NCBI GenBank assembly: GCA_900102385.1
Contig: FNBQ01000025.1
Coordinates: forward strand, 1 to 55,718
Direction of reading: 5' to 3'
From: Bacteroidales bacterium KHT7
Lineage (GTDB): Bacteria; Bacteroidota; Bacteroidia; Bacteroidales; Bacteroidaceae
Length of the DNA stretch: 55,718 nucleotides
In this document: piece by piece, positions 25,437-34,650 of the stretch
How positions within the stretch are numbered: the stretch's first letter is position 1
Layout of the letters: each line of letters begins with the position of its first letter
Notes under the pieces: generated by a model
What the model was told of the DNA's origin: nothing
Seen by the model: the letters and a program-made list of their open reading frames with translations, nothing else
Databases searched by the model: none
Program-made: the position numbers and the translations under genes

Positions 25437-26189
25437 ATGAAGAAATACGGACTAATTGGCAACCCGCTTGGACACTCATTCTCAAAAGGATACTTTAACG
25501 AGAAATTCTCCAACGAAAACATTGATGCCGAATATGTTAACTTCGAGATTCCGACAATCGACGACCTTCCTGCCGTGATTGCCGAGAACAAAAACCTATG
25601 CGGCCTTAATGTAACTATACCGTACAAGGAAAAAGTTATCTCGTATCTTGACGAAGTTACGACCGACGCCAGAGCCATCGGCGCGGTAAACGTAATACGC
25701 ATCGAGCGCAACGCCAAGGGCGAGCCAAGACTAATCGGCTACAACTCTGACATTGTGGGCTTTACGCAGAGCATCGAGCCTATGCTCGAGAATCATCACA
25801 AGAAAGCCCTTATTCTGGGCACGGGCGGAGCATCAAAAGCCATCTTCCACGGACTGAAGAAACTGGGCATAGAGGCAATCTTCGTATCGCGCAGAAACAT
25901 GGCTGGAACTGTTCAGTACAAGGACATCACTCCCGAGGTTATTCAGGAATACAACGTGATTGTAAACTGCACACCTTGCGGAATGTATCCGCATACCGAC
26001 GAATGTCCCGACCTTCCTTACGAGGCGATAACTGAGAAGAATCTGCTTTACGACCTCATATACAATCCCGACCAGACGCTGTTCATGCGCAAAGGCGCAG
26101 AGCGCGGAGCAAAGGTTAAGAACGGACTCGAAATGCTGTTGTTGCAAGCCTTCGACAGTTGGAGATTCTGGAACAGCACACGCTATTGA
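25437..26189 (+). CDS. aroE: shikimate dehydrogenase
   Basis: The 250-residue enzyme reduces 3-dehydroshikimate with NADPH in aromatic amino acid synthesis. Motifs are GLIGNPLGHSFSKGYFNEKF for substrate, LNVTIPYKEKVISYLD with the catalytic Lys, ILGTGGASKAIFHGLKKLG for the nucleotide, NCTPCGMYP, and the C-terminal NGLEMLLLQAFDSWRFW. It is slightly shorter than E. coli AroE (272), as usual for the phylum. The stop is 2 bases before the TPM gene. Confidence 0.95.
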   Translation: MKKYGLIGNPLGHSFSKGYFNEKFSNENIDAEYVNFEIPTIDDLPAVIAENKNLCGLNVTIPYKEKVISYLDEVTTDARAIGAVNVIRIERNAKGEPRLIGYNSDIVGFTQSIEPMLENHHKKALILGTGGASKAIFHGLKKLGIEAIFVSRRNMAGTVQYKDITPEVIQEYNVIVNCTPCGMYPHTDECPDLPYEAITEKNLLYDLIYNPDQTLFMRKGAERGAKVKNGLEMLLLQAFDSWRFWNSTRY

Positions 26190-26191
26190 TA

Positions 26192-27145
26192 ATGACTAAG
26201 AAACTCTTCGGTTTTCTTCTGCTGTCGGTAATAAGCCTTGCCGTATTTGCCGCAGGCCACAAGCCAGCCGACATTCCGATGGTTCACTTGCAGGACAAGA
26301 CGAAATATGCCTGCAATCCCGACGGAGTGCTGAGCGACGCTGCCATTGCGCGCATCGACTCTACCCTTTCGTGGCTCGAGGCAAACAAGGGCATTCAAAC
26401 TATTCTGGTTGTTGTCAGAAAGATGGAGAACGAAGACTCGTTCAGTTTTGCACTCGAACTGGCGCAACTTCACAAGCCCGGACACAAAGAGAAAAACACA
26501 GGACTCGTAATCCTGCTCTCTACCGAAGACCGTCAATACACAATCCTCACGGGACGCGGACTCGAAGGAACGCTCCCAGATGCCATCTGCAAGAGAATTG
26601 AGAACAGATACATGCTTCCGTATCTGAAGGAAGGCAACTGGGACGATGCCATGATTGCAACCGTTGAGGCGATAAAGAAGTACACCGAGGGCGACAAGGA
26701 ACTGCACGGATTCACAAATTCGCCAGCCGAAGGCGACGACGATGGTCTGATGCCTATGATATTGGTTCTCTTTATCGGCGGAATCTTGGTTGCTGCCGGA
26801 TATTACGCAAAACGTCAGCGCAAAAGATGTCCGAAATGCGGAAAGTACGACTTCAACATGATTAATGAGACCTTTATAGGCACAGTTGTGCGAAACGGCG
26901 CCAGATACAAGCACTACCGCAGATGCTATGTGTGCAAGAACTGCAACCACACCGTTTTCAAGGACGATTACGACAGAGACGAAGATGACTTCATAGGACG
27001 CTCGGGCGGACCGATTATCTTCGGCTTTGGCAGAGGATTCGGCCGAGGTTTCGGCGGAGGAAGTTCGTGGGGCAGCGGAGGCTTCTCGGGAGGCTCGTTC
27101 AGCGGAGGCTCATTTGGCGGAGGCGGCGCAAGCGGCAGATTCTGA
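26192..27145 (+). CDS. TPM-domain (YgcG-like) exported membrane protein with Gly-rich tail
   Basis: The 317-residue protein has a signal peptide (MTKKLFGFLLLSVISLAVFAAG), a TPM domain at about 35-155 (LSDAAIARIDSTLSWLEANK, TILVVVRKMEN, KNTGLVILLS), one membrane span near 187-206 and a zinc-ribbon-like CPKCGKYDF and CYVCKNCNHT. A Gly/Ser/Phe-rich tail follows (about 60 residues). TPM proteins of this kind are commonly paired with LemA, which follows after 33 bases; the pair is thought to act at the cell envelope. Start ATG 26192 is chosen because the upstream in-frame codon lies inside aroE. Confidence 0.88.
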   Translation: MTKKLFGFLLLSVISLAVFAAGHKPADIPMVHLQDKTKYACNPDGVLSDAAIARIDSTLSWLEANKGIQTILVVVRKMENEDSFSFALELAQLHKPGHKEKNTGLVILLSTEDRQYTILTGRGLEGTLPDAICKRIENRYMLPYLKEGNWDDAMIATVEAIKKYTEGDKELHGFTNSPAEGDDDGLMPMILVLFIGGILVAAGYYAKRQRKRCPKCGKYDFNMINETFIGTVVRNGARYKHYRRCYVCKNCNHTVFKDDYDRDEDDFIGRSGGPIIFGFGRGFGRGFGGGSSWGSGGFSGGSFSGGSFGGGGASGRF

Positions 27146-27178
27146 CATCAAGACAATAACTTAAAACAAAAATAAATT

Positions 27179-27808
27179 ATGAACTCAATTACAAACTGGA
27201 TTAAATCCCACAAAATAGCATCGGGCGGCTGCGGCTGTCTGGTGGTGATTCTTTTTTTAGCCATTGCCATTGGCGGATGGATGAAGGCATCATACAACGA
27301 AATGGTTAAACTTGACGAAAGCGTTTCGACAGCATGGAGCAACGTACAGTCGCAATACCAGCGCAGAGCCGACCTCATTCCAAACCTCGTAAACACGGTT
27401 AAAGGCTACGCTGCACACGAGAAGGAGACTCTCGAAGGCGTAATCGCGGCACGAAGCAAGGCAACACAGATGACAATCGACTCATCGAACCTTACCGAAG
27501 AGAACATGAAGAAATTTCAGCAGGCACAGGGCGAACTTTCAAACGCACTCGGCAAACTCCTCATGGTTCAGGAGAGATATCCGGAGTTGAAGGCAAACGA
27601 GAACTTCTCAGAACTTCAGGCACAGCTTGAGGGAACAGAAAACCGCATTGCCGTTGAGCGAAACAACTTCAACAAGGTTGTAGAGGAATACAACCTGAAA
27701 GTCCGCTCGTTCCCAAACAACATCCTCGCCGGAATGTTCGGATTCGAGAAGAAGAGCAAGTTCGAGGCTGAGGCAGGCAGCGAGAAAGCACCCGAAGTGA
27801 AATTCTAA
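27179..27808 (+). CDS. LemA-family membrane protein
   Basis: The 209-residue protein has one N-terminal span (about 17-35, GCGCLVVILFLAIAIGGW) and the LemA helical domain: YNEMVKLDESVSTAWSNVQ, QYQRRADLIPNLVNTVKGYA, HEKETLEGVIAARSKA, LLMVQERYPELKANENF and ELEGTENRIAVERNNFNK-like sequence near the end. LemA domains are extracytoplasmic four-helix bundles of unknown biochemical function. It is encoded right after the TPM protein, its usual partner. Confidence 0.94.
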   Translation: MNSITNWIKSHKIASGGCGCLVVILFLAIAIGGWMKASYNEMVKLDESVSTAWSNVQSQYQRRADLIPNLVNTVKGYAAHEKETLEGVIAARSKATQMTIDSSNLTEENMKKFQQAQGELSNALGKLLMVQERYPELKANENFSELQAQLEGTENRIAVERNNFNKVVEEYNLKVRSFPNNILAGMFGFEKKSKFEAEAGSEKAPEVKF

Positions 27809-27842
27809 AAAAGATAGAAGAACAAATTAACATAAACTTATA

Positions 27843-29012
27843 ATGGACAGCAATCAGAGATACATGATGCGTGGCGTAAGCGCGGCGAAAGAAGATGTGC
27901 ACAACGCCATCAAGAACATTGACAAAGGCATTTTTCCACAGGCATTCTGCAAAATCATTCCCGATATTCTGGGAGGCGACCCTGAATACTGCAACATAAT
28001 GCATGCCGACGGAGCAGGAACAAAGTCGAGCCTTGCCTACATGTACTGGAAGGAAACCGGCGACCTGTCGGTGTGGAAAGGCATTGCACAAGATGCCCTC
28101 ATTATGAACACCGACGACCTTCTTTGCGTGGGAGCCGTTGACAACATTCTGGTTTCATCTACCATTGGCCGCAACAAGATGCTCATTCCGGGCGAGGTTA
28201 TCTCTGCCATCATCAACGGAACAGACGAACTTTTGCAGCAGATGCGCGACATGGGCGTTGGCATCTACGCAACCGGTGGCGAGACTGCCGACGTGGGCGA
28301 CCTTGTACGCACCATCATCGTTGATTCGACTGTTACATGCCGCATGAAGAGAAGCGACGTGATAAACAATGCAAACATCCGTCCGGGCGATGTAATCGTA
28401 GGACTCTCATCTTGCGGACAGGCTACATACGAGAAGGAATACAACGGCGGAATGGGTTCGAACGGACTCACAAGCGCGCGTCACGACGTGTTTGCCAAGT
28501 ATCTTGCCGAGAAATATCCAGAGAGCTACGACAAGGCTGTTCCTGAAGAGCTCGTGTACAGCGGAAGCTACAAACTGACAGACGAAGTTGAAGGCTCGCC
28601 GATAAACGCAGGCAAGCTCGTCCTCTCTCCTACCCGCACATACGCGCCTGTTGTGAAGAAGATGCTCGACGAGATGCGTCCACAGATTCATGGTATGGTT
28701 CACTGCACCGGCGGAGCACAGACAAAGGTTCTGCACTTCGTAGGCGACAACTGCAAGGTTGTGAAAGACAATATGTTCCCAGTTCCGCCATTATTCAAGG
28801 CTATCATCAAAGAAAGCGGAACAGACTATGCCGAGGCTTACAAAGTGTTCAACATGGGACACCGACTCGAAGTCTACGTCAGCCCTGAAGATGCACAGAA
28901 GGTTATCGACATCAGCAAGAGTTTCAACATCGACGCTCAGATTGTCGGCCACATCGAAGAAGGCAAGAAATCGCTCACAATCAAGAGCGAGTTCGGCGAA
29001 TTCAACTACTAA
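27843..29012 (+). CDS. purM: phosphoribosylformylglycinamidine cyclo-ligase (AIR synthase)
   Basis: The 389-residue protein has the PurM pattern: MRGVSAAKEDVHNAIKNI, MHADGAGTKSSLAYMYWKE, the active-site DALIMNTDDLLCVGA, ATGGETADVGDLV, and VGLSSCGQATYEKEYNGGMG. It makes aminoimidazole ribotide from FGAM and ATP. It is longer than E. coli PurM (345), with the extended form common in Bacteroidota. It ends the phoH-purM run and is followed by a strong terminator. Confidence 0.93.
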   Translation: MDSNQRYMMRGVSAAKEDVHNAIKNIDKGIFPQAFCKIIPDILGGDPEYCNIMHADGAGTKSSLAYMYWKETGDLSVWKGIAQDALIMNTDDLLCVGAVDNILVSSTIGRNKMLIPGEVISAIINGTDELLQQMRDMGVGIYATGGETADVGDLVRTIIVDSTVTCRMKRSDVINNANIRPGDVIVGLSSCGQATYEKEYNGGMGSNGLTSARHDVFAKYLAEKYPESYDKAVPEELVYSGSYKLTDEVEGSPINAGKLVLSPTRTYAPVVKKMLDEMRPQIHGMVHCTGGAQTKVLHFVGDNCKVVKDNMFPVPPLFKAIIKESGTDYAEAYKVFNMGHRLEVYVSPEDAQKVIDISKSFNIDAQIVGHIEEGKKSLTIKSEFGEFNY

Positions 29013-29020
29013 AAATAACA

Positions 29021-29063
29021 ATATGCTGTTTCCTTCCGAAAAAACTGGAAACAGCATTTTTTC
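29021..29063 (+). terminator. terminator after purM
   Basis: ATGCTGTTTCC (29023-29033) pairs with GGAAACAGCAT (29047-29057), 11 bp, followed by TTTTTTC. Confidence 0.9.
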
Positions 29064-29116
29064 TTCGATAAAACAAATTTATTGCTGGATAATTATTCAG
29101 ATTTTAATCTTTTCAC

Positions 29117-29124
29117 TAACTTTG
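29117..29124 (+). promoter_or_regulatory. -7 element of the AspT/YidE-type transporter gene
   Basis: TAACTTTG lies 22 bases before the start at 29147. Confidence 0.6.
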
Positions 29125-29146
29125 CAGCCGCAAAAATCAAAAACAG

Positions 29147-30835
29147 ATGGATTGGTTAACAAAATTATTTTTAGAACCTGACTCTATTGCACATATCGTG
29201 CTGCTCTACGCACTCGTTATTACAATAGGTGTGTACTTGGGAAAAATCAAAGTCTGTGGAATCTCACTTGGAGTTACGTTCGTACTTTTTGCCGGAATCA
29301 TAGCCGGCCACTTCGGCATGACCGGAACGCTTACAACGCTCAACTTCATTCAGGATTTCGGACTTATTCTTTTCGTGTACTGCATAGGACTTCAAGTTGG
29401 TCCTTCGTTCTTCTCTTCCTTCAAGGAAGGAGGCGTATCAATGAACCTGATAGCAGTCGGAATCATCACCCTCGACATCGTTGTGATGCTGTTGTTCTAC
29501 TGGTTCGGCTTTGAGCACACCGGCGAGAACCTTGCAATGATGGTTGGCGTGCTTTGCGGAGCCGTTACCAACACTCCGGGACTTGGTGCCGCAAACGAGG
29601 CTCTGTCGCAAATTGCAGCCTCAACAGGCAAGGCTGCTCCCCAGATTGCATCGGCATACGCTTGTGCATATCCTCTTGCGGTTGTGGGCATGATAGGTTG
29701 TCTTATCGCCCTGAAGTTCATTCTTCGCGTAAACACAGAGAAAGAAGAGAACGAACTTAACTCTGAAGAATCAGATCCTAAGAAGAAGCCTCACATGATG
29801 CATCTTGAGATGACAAACCCATCTCTCGACGGCAAGAAACTTGTTGAGGTAAAGAACTTTATGGGTCGTCAGTTCGTAATTTCACGCATCTTGCAGGACG
29901 GACATGTTTCTATTCCTAACAGAGACACCGTGTTCCACATGGGCGACCAGATGTTTGTTGTCTGCGCCGAGGACGATTACGAGCCAATCGTTGCCTTTAT
30001 CGGAAAGGTTATCGAGGTTGATTGGGAGAAGCAGGACACTCCGATGGTGAGCCGCCGAATCCTCGTTACTCAGGAGAGCATAAACGGCAAGACTCTCGGA
30101 CAACTTCACTTGAGTTCTGTTTACGGCGTAAACGTTACACGCGTAAACCGTGCCGGAATGAACATCTTTGCAAGCGACAACTTCCGCCTTCAACTTGGCG
30201 ACCGCGTTATGACCGTTGGTCCTGAGGATGCCGTTCAGCGCGTGGCAAACCTTCTTGGAAACTCGCTCCGCAAACTTGACCACCCAAATCTGGCTACAAT
30301 CTTCGTTGGCATCTTCATCGGTATCATCTTCGGTATGATTCCAATCGCAATTCCGGGCATTCCAACTCCTGTAAAACTCGGTCTGGCTGGCGGTCCGCTG
30401 GTTATTGCAATCCTTATCGGTGCGTTCGGTTACAAGATTAAGTTGCCTGCATACACTACTATGAGTGCCAACCTTATGCTTCGCGAGATAGGCTTGGTAT
30501 TGTTCCTCGCAAGCGTCGGCATCAAGGCAGGAGCAACATTCGTCGATACCGTTCTTCAGGGCGACGGACTGAAATATGTAGCCTACGGATTCTTCATCAC
30601 AATCATTCCTATTCTGATTATGGGAGTTATTGCACGCTGGAGATACAAGATGAACTACTTCACTCTGATTGGACTTATTGCAGGTTCGAACACCGACCCA
30701 CCTGCATTGGCATACTCAAACTCAATCACATCGACAAGTGCTCCAGCCGTTGGATACTCAACGGTTTATCCACTTGCCATGTTCCTGAGAATCGTGACTG
30801 CACAGATTATAATTTTGCTTCTTTGCAGTTTGTAA
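29147..30835 (+). CDS. AspT/YidE/YbjL-family transporter with RCK_C domains
   Basis: The 562-residue protein has two hydrophobic halves of about five spans each that repeat one another (compare [20 protein letters not shown] with [18 protein letters not shown]). Two soluble RCK_C (TrkA-C) domains lie between them at about residues 210-365 ([15 protein letters not shown] and [13 protein letters not shown]). AspT of this family exchanges aspartate for alanine; other members are uncharacterised, so the substrate here is unknown. The gene is monocistronic with its own promoter element and terminator. Confidence 0.9.
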   Translation: MDWLTKLFLEPDSIAHIVLLYALVITIGVYLGKIKVCGISLGVTFVLFAGIIAGHFGMTGTLTTLNFIQDFGLILFVYCIGLQVGPSFFSSFKEGGVSMNLIAVGIITLDIVVMLLFYWFGFEHTGENLAMMVGVLCGAVTNTPGLGAANEALSQIAASTGKAAPQIASAYACAYPLAVVGMIGCLIALKFILRVNTEKEENELNSEESDPKKKPHMMHLEMTNPSLDGKKLVEVKNFMGRQFVISRILQDGHVSIPNRDTVFHMGDQMFVVCAEDDYEPIVAFIGKVIEVDWEKQDTPMVSRRILVTQESINGKTLGQLHLSSVYGVNVTRVNRAGMNIFASDNFRLQLGDRVMTVGPEDAVQRVANLLGNSLRKLDHPNLATIFVGIFIGIIFGMIPIAIPGIPTPVKLGLAGGPLVIAILIGAFGYKIKLPAYTTMSANLMLREIGLVLFLASVGIKAGATFVDTVLQGDGLKYVAYGFFITIIPILIMGVIARWRYKMNYFTLIGLIAGSNTDPPALAYSNSITSTSAPAVGYSTVYPLAMFLRIVTAQIIILLLCSL

Positions 30836-30870
30836 CCGAAATTTTTCATTTCTATAAGGCAATATTCACA

Positions 30871-30908
30871 AACGGGCTTTGCATGTAATGATGCAAGCCC
30901 GTTTTTTC
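30871..30908 (+). terminator. terminator after the transporter gene
   Basis: AACGGGCTTTGCAT and ATGCAAGCCCGTT pair with one bulge around a 6-base loop, followed by a T run. Confidence 0.9.
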
Positions 30909-30957
30909 TATTAACATTTATTAACATATCCCCGGCATTTTATAACATTTTTTATGT

Positions 30958-30965
30958 TATTTTTG
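30958..30965 (+). promoter_or_regulatory. -7 element of the nucleotidase-like lipoprotein operon
   Basis: TATTTTTG lies 46 bases before the start at 31012. The next two genes have gaps of 33 and 6 bases and no clear promoter. Confidence 0.55.
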
Positions 30966-31011
30966 CAATGAGTTTTAATAATTATTTTATATAAGGGCTT
31001 CATATACAAAA

Positions 31012-32784
31012 ATGTTTAGGATTACAACATATCTAATATTATTTTGCCTATTATTTCTTTCGTCTTGCTCATCAGTAACACAAAATAACGAAACCGAGTT
31101 AAAGATAATATACACGACAGATACACACGGCAGCCTGCTCCCATACGATTTTTTCAAGCAGGAAACAGATTCGTGTTCTCTGGCAAACCTAAGCTCGTAT
31201 ATAAAGAAACAAAGGCAAGAATATCCCGGCAGGCTTATTTTGCTTGACGGCGGAGACCTTATTCAGGGTTCGCCGGATATGTACTACTATAACTATCAGG
31301 CAATCCGAAACACTCATCTGGCCTCGAGAGTGATGAACTATCTTGGATACGATGCCATGACTCTCGGAAATCACGACTTTGAACCGGGCGAGGCTGTGTA
31401 CTACGACCATCTGCCAATACAGTGCAAGATGTCTCTGCTGGCGGCTAATGCCATAGACACACGCACAAACGAACCTATGTTCAAGCCATACACAATTATA
31501 GAGCGCGACGGATTCAAGATTTGCGTATTCGGCATGATAACCGCCGATACAGAGCACTGGCTTCCAAGAATGCTGATTCCGAACCTAAGGTTCGACCCAA
31601 TGATTGAGACGGCACGCAAATGGCTTCCGGAAATCATAAAGAAAGAGCAGCCCGACTATGTTATCGGAATGTTCCATGCCGGCAGCGAAATTGTAAACCG
31701 CACCGACAAAAACGGCATTGGCTACATGGACGGAAGCATTCCGGTGGCAATGTCGGTCAGAGGCATCGACATGCTTCTGATGGGACACGACCATGCCATA
31801 AGATGCGACTATCTGGTAAACGATTATGGCGACACAATTCCCGTGATGCAACCAAACTCGCACGCCGACGAATTTGGAGAGATTAAACTCCATCTGAAGC
31901 GTAATCTTGACGGCACAGTAAAGAGCGATGTCAAGATGAAACGCCTAAAAACAAAGAATTTCCCTATTGACAAAGACTACGCCAAGGCTTTCCAAGGCGC
32001 GATAGATTCTGTGAACGCATACCTCGACCAGCCACTTGGAAAGGTCAGCACCACACTCGACGGTCTGGGCAGTCTGGTTGGCCAGACAAACCTGATGGAC
32101 CTCATCCACACCGTCCAACTTTCGGTTACCGAGGCGCAGATTTCGCTCACGAGCACACTCTCAACCTTCAGCGACATAAACAAGGGATCAATTACGATGC
32201 GTAACCTGTTCGACATGTACAAGTACGAAAATCAGGTTCACAAACTATGGATGACGGGCAGAGATGTCAAGAACTTCCTCGAATACGGATATTCGCGCCA
32301 GTTTAACCAGATGACATCGGCTAACGACCATCTGCTAAGTTTCAGCGTAGACCACAACGGAAACGTGGAGGTTGACCACTTCGGACCAAAACTGAAGACT
32401 CCACAGTACAACTTCACTTCAGCCGCTGGAATCAACTACATCGTAGACGTATCAAAGCCATACGGACAGAGAGTGGTGATAAAGAGCATGGCAGACGGCA
32501 GCAAGTTCGAACTGGACAAACGCTACTACGTTGTGATGAACTCGTATCAGGCAGCAGGCGGAGGAGGCTTCCTAACAAACGGTCTGGGATGGACGAAAGA
32601 AGACATCAAGTATCACACCATCACCGAATCGACCCTCGATATGAGATATTACATAGCATCATACATTAAGGAACACGGAACCATAGAGCCAACCAAAAAC
32701 GGAGAGTGGAAGGTTGTGCCCGAAAACTGGTGGAAACAAAACAAGGAAAGAGACAAGAAGATTATGGAACCGTACCTTAAATAA
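31012..32784 (+). CDS. 5'-nucleotidase-like metallophosphoesterase lipoprotein (intact metal site)
   Basis: The 590-residue protein has a lipoprotein signal (LFCLLFLSSC, Cys at about 19), a metallophosphoesterase domain to about residue 300, and a 5'-nucleotidase C-terminal-like domain to the end. All metal-ligand motifs are present: YTTDTHG, LLDGGDLIQGS, LGNHDFEPG, GMFHAGSE and LMGHDHA. The family removes phosphate from nucleotides or related esters outside the inner membrane. The C-terminal part lacks a clear NGGGIR nucleotide-binding motif, so the substrate may differ from AMP. It heads a three-gene operon with two inactive-looking paralogues. Confidence 0.9.
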   Translation: MFRITTYLILFCLLFLSSCSSVTQNNETELKIIYTTDTHGSLLPYDFFKQETDSCSLANLSSYIKKQRQEYPGRLILLDGGDLIQGSPDMYYYNYQAIRNTHLASRVMNYLGYDAMTLGNHDFEPGEAVYYDHLPIQCKMSLLAANAIDTRTNEPMFKPYTIIERDGFKICVFGMITADTEHWLPRMLIPNLRFDPMIETARKWLPEIIKKEQPDYVIGMFHAGSEIVNRTDKNGIGYMDGSIPVAMSVRGIDMLLMGHDHAIRCDYLVNDYGDTIPVMQPNSHADEFGEIKLHLKRNLDGTVKSDVKMKRLKTKNFPIDKDYAKAFQGAIDSVNAYLDQPLGKVSTTLDGLGSLVGQTNLMDLIHTVQLSVTEAQISLTSTLSTFSDINKGSITMRNLFDMYKYENQVHKLWMTGRDVKNFLEYGYSRQFNQMTSANDHLLSFSVDHNGNVEVDHFGPKLKTPQYNFTSAAGINYIVDVSKPYGQRVVIKSMADGSKFELDKRYYVVMNSYQAAGGGGFLTNGLGWTKEDIKYHTITESTLDMRYYIASYIKEHGTIEPTKNGEWKVVPENWWKQNKERDKKIMEPYLK

Positions 32785-32817
32785 AATCTTTATATCCACA
32801 AAACGTAAAAAAGCAGA

Positions 32818-34644
32818 ATGTATAAAACAAAAATTCTAACACTTGTCATTGCAATGCTGACACTTGTGTCGTGCCAGAACAACGAGATAGATATATCCAT
32901 CATATATACCACCGACGTGTTTGGATTTATCTATCCATACGATTACCAGACCGACAACAACTCGCGCACAAGTCTGGCACACTTCATGACACTTGTGAAA
33001 GAGCAGAGGCAAATTTACGGCGACGACCATTGCCTTGTACTCGACAACGGCAACAAGGCTACCGGCCAGAGTTCATCATTCTATTACAATTTTGTTGACA
33101 CTAAGAACGAACCAATCTGCTACAAGGCAGAACGAATGATAAACTACGATGCCTGCGGAGTTGGATTCCGCGACACGGAGATTTCGAGTTTCATTCATCA
33201 CAGCAGATACTCTCCCGAGCGTCAGCCACCATATATCTGCGCAAACCTCATCGACATAAAGACAGGCAAGCCGCACTTCAAACCATATTTCATAAAAGAC
33301 TGCGACGGAGTGAAGATTGCCGTACTTGCCATGACATCGCCTCAGGCAACAAGATGGATTCCGAAGGAAGACCTTAGCAACCTTGAGTGCGAGGACATGA
33401 TTGAGTGCGCGCAAAAGTGGATAAAAGTAATAAAGCAGCAGGAAAAGCCCGACCTCATAGTCGGTCTATTCAACTGCATGTCTGAATACAACCAGAACAA
33501 CTACGACATCGACACATACAAGAATCCTAACGGAGGAGTGCCGGCAGTTATCAGAGTGCCGGGCTTCGACATCGCCCTGTTTGGCGGAAGTTCGATGAAA
33601 AACGAGCGTATATTCAGACTGAAGAACGATGCCAACGAATACGTTCAGTGTATTCAACTTTCGCAGGCGTGCTACTCCGCCGGAACGGTTCGCGTGCATC
33701 TGAAGAAAGAAGGCAACGGCTACATGAAGCGCATCTTCGGCTCAATCGTAAACCTAAAGATGTACGAGCCCGACGAGCATTTCTGCGAGGTCTTCAAGAA
33801 CTCGCACGACAGCATATACAACTGGTTCAACAAGCCTATCGGCTTCCTTCCCGACACGATTTTCGGCGACGACGGTCTGTACGGTCCAGACAAATACCGA
33901 AAACTGATAAACGACGTTCAGATGTGGGCAACAAAGGCCGACATCTCGCTCGCCGCTACAACCATTGCCCACGACACCATCCCACCCGGCCCCGTAACGA
34001 TGAAGCGCATATTCAAGATTTATCCTTACGAGAACAACGTGTGCATAATGAGCATGATGGGCGAAGACATAAGGCGATATCTCGAAGCATCGGTTAACGA
34101 GCAGTACGAACAATACAAAAACGGAGACACGCCTCTTCTGCGCGTGAAGAAAGACAGATTCGGGCACATACTATATACCGAAGACAGCAAAACGTATCTG
34201 TTGTCTTCTCCCGACAACTTCTTCGCCGCAGGTGGAATAAAATACACAATCGACCTTACAAAGCCCGAAGGCAGCCGGGTAAACATAATATCGAAAACCG
34301 ACGGCACGCCTTTCGAACTGAGGAATACATACAACGTGGCGATAAACTCGTACGTTGCCCGAGGCGGCGATAACACGTTCGTGAACTGGCTGGGATGGAA
34401 CGACGAGACCATCAGAATACACGCCACGCAGAGCCGTCCTGTGAGTATAAGACAGTACATGAGAGAATACATCATCTCGCACAAGGATACGCTTAAGATT
34501 AGCGACGACTCAAACTGGCACATTGAGCCTTACGCTTGGTGGAAAAACCAGAAAGAACTCGAAAAACAAAGACAGGACTTTGTATGGACGGCAACTTACA
34601 AGGCGATAAGAAGCCGCGAAGCGAATCCACACTATAAAAAATAA
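32818..34644 (+). CDS. nucleotidase-like lipoprotein lacking the metal ligands (pseudoenzyme)
   Basis: The 608-residue paralogue has the same order: lipobox TLVSC (Cys near 20), phosphoesterase-like domain and nucleotidase-C-like domain (for example TYNVAINSYVARGGD). Every metal motif has changed: DTHG to DVFG, GGD to NGN (VLDNGNKATG), GNHD to GFRD, MFHAG to LFNCM, and GHDH to GGSS. The frame is long, intact and well conserved elsewhere, so it is maintained and not decaying. A binding, scaffolding or inhibitory role on the envelope is more likely than catalysis. It sits 33 bases after the intact paralogue and 6 bases before the next. Confidence 0.85.
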   Translation: MYKTKILTLVIAMLTLVSCQNNEIDISIIYTTDVFGFIYPYDYQTDNNSRTSLAHFMTLVKEQRQIYGDDHCLVLDNGNKATGQSSSFYYNFVDTKNEPICYKAERMINYDACGVGFRDTEISSFIHHSRYSPERQPPYICANLIDIKTGKPHFKPYFIKDCDGVKIAVLAMTSPQATRWIPKEDLSNLECEDMIECAQKWIKVIKQQEKPDLIVGLFNCMSEYNQNNYDIDTYKNPNGGVPAVIRVPGFDIALFGGSSMKNERIFRLKNDANEYVQCIQLSQACYSAGTVRVHLKKEGNGYMKRIFGSIVNLKMYEPDEHFCEVFKNSHDSIYNWFNKPIGFLPDTIFGDDGLYGPDKYRKLINDVQMWATKADISLAATTIAHDTIPPGPVTMKRIFKIYPYENNVCIMSMMGEDIRRYLEASVNEQYEQYKNGDTPLLRVKKDRFGHILYTEDSKTYLLSSPDNFFAAGGIKYTIDLTKPEGSRVNIISKTDGTPFELRNTYNVAINSYVARGGDNTFVNWLGWNDETIRIHATQSRPVSIRQYMREYIISHKDTLKISDDSNWHIEPYAWWKNQKELEKQRQDFVWTATYKAIRSREANPHYKK

Positions 34645-34650
34645 GAACAA

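Noticed and set aside
26183-26950. 255-codon minus-strand frame
   Set aside because: It is fully antisense to the TPM-domain gene, which has clear domains on the plus strand.
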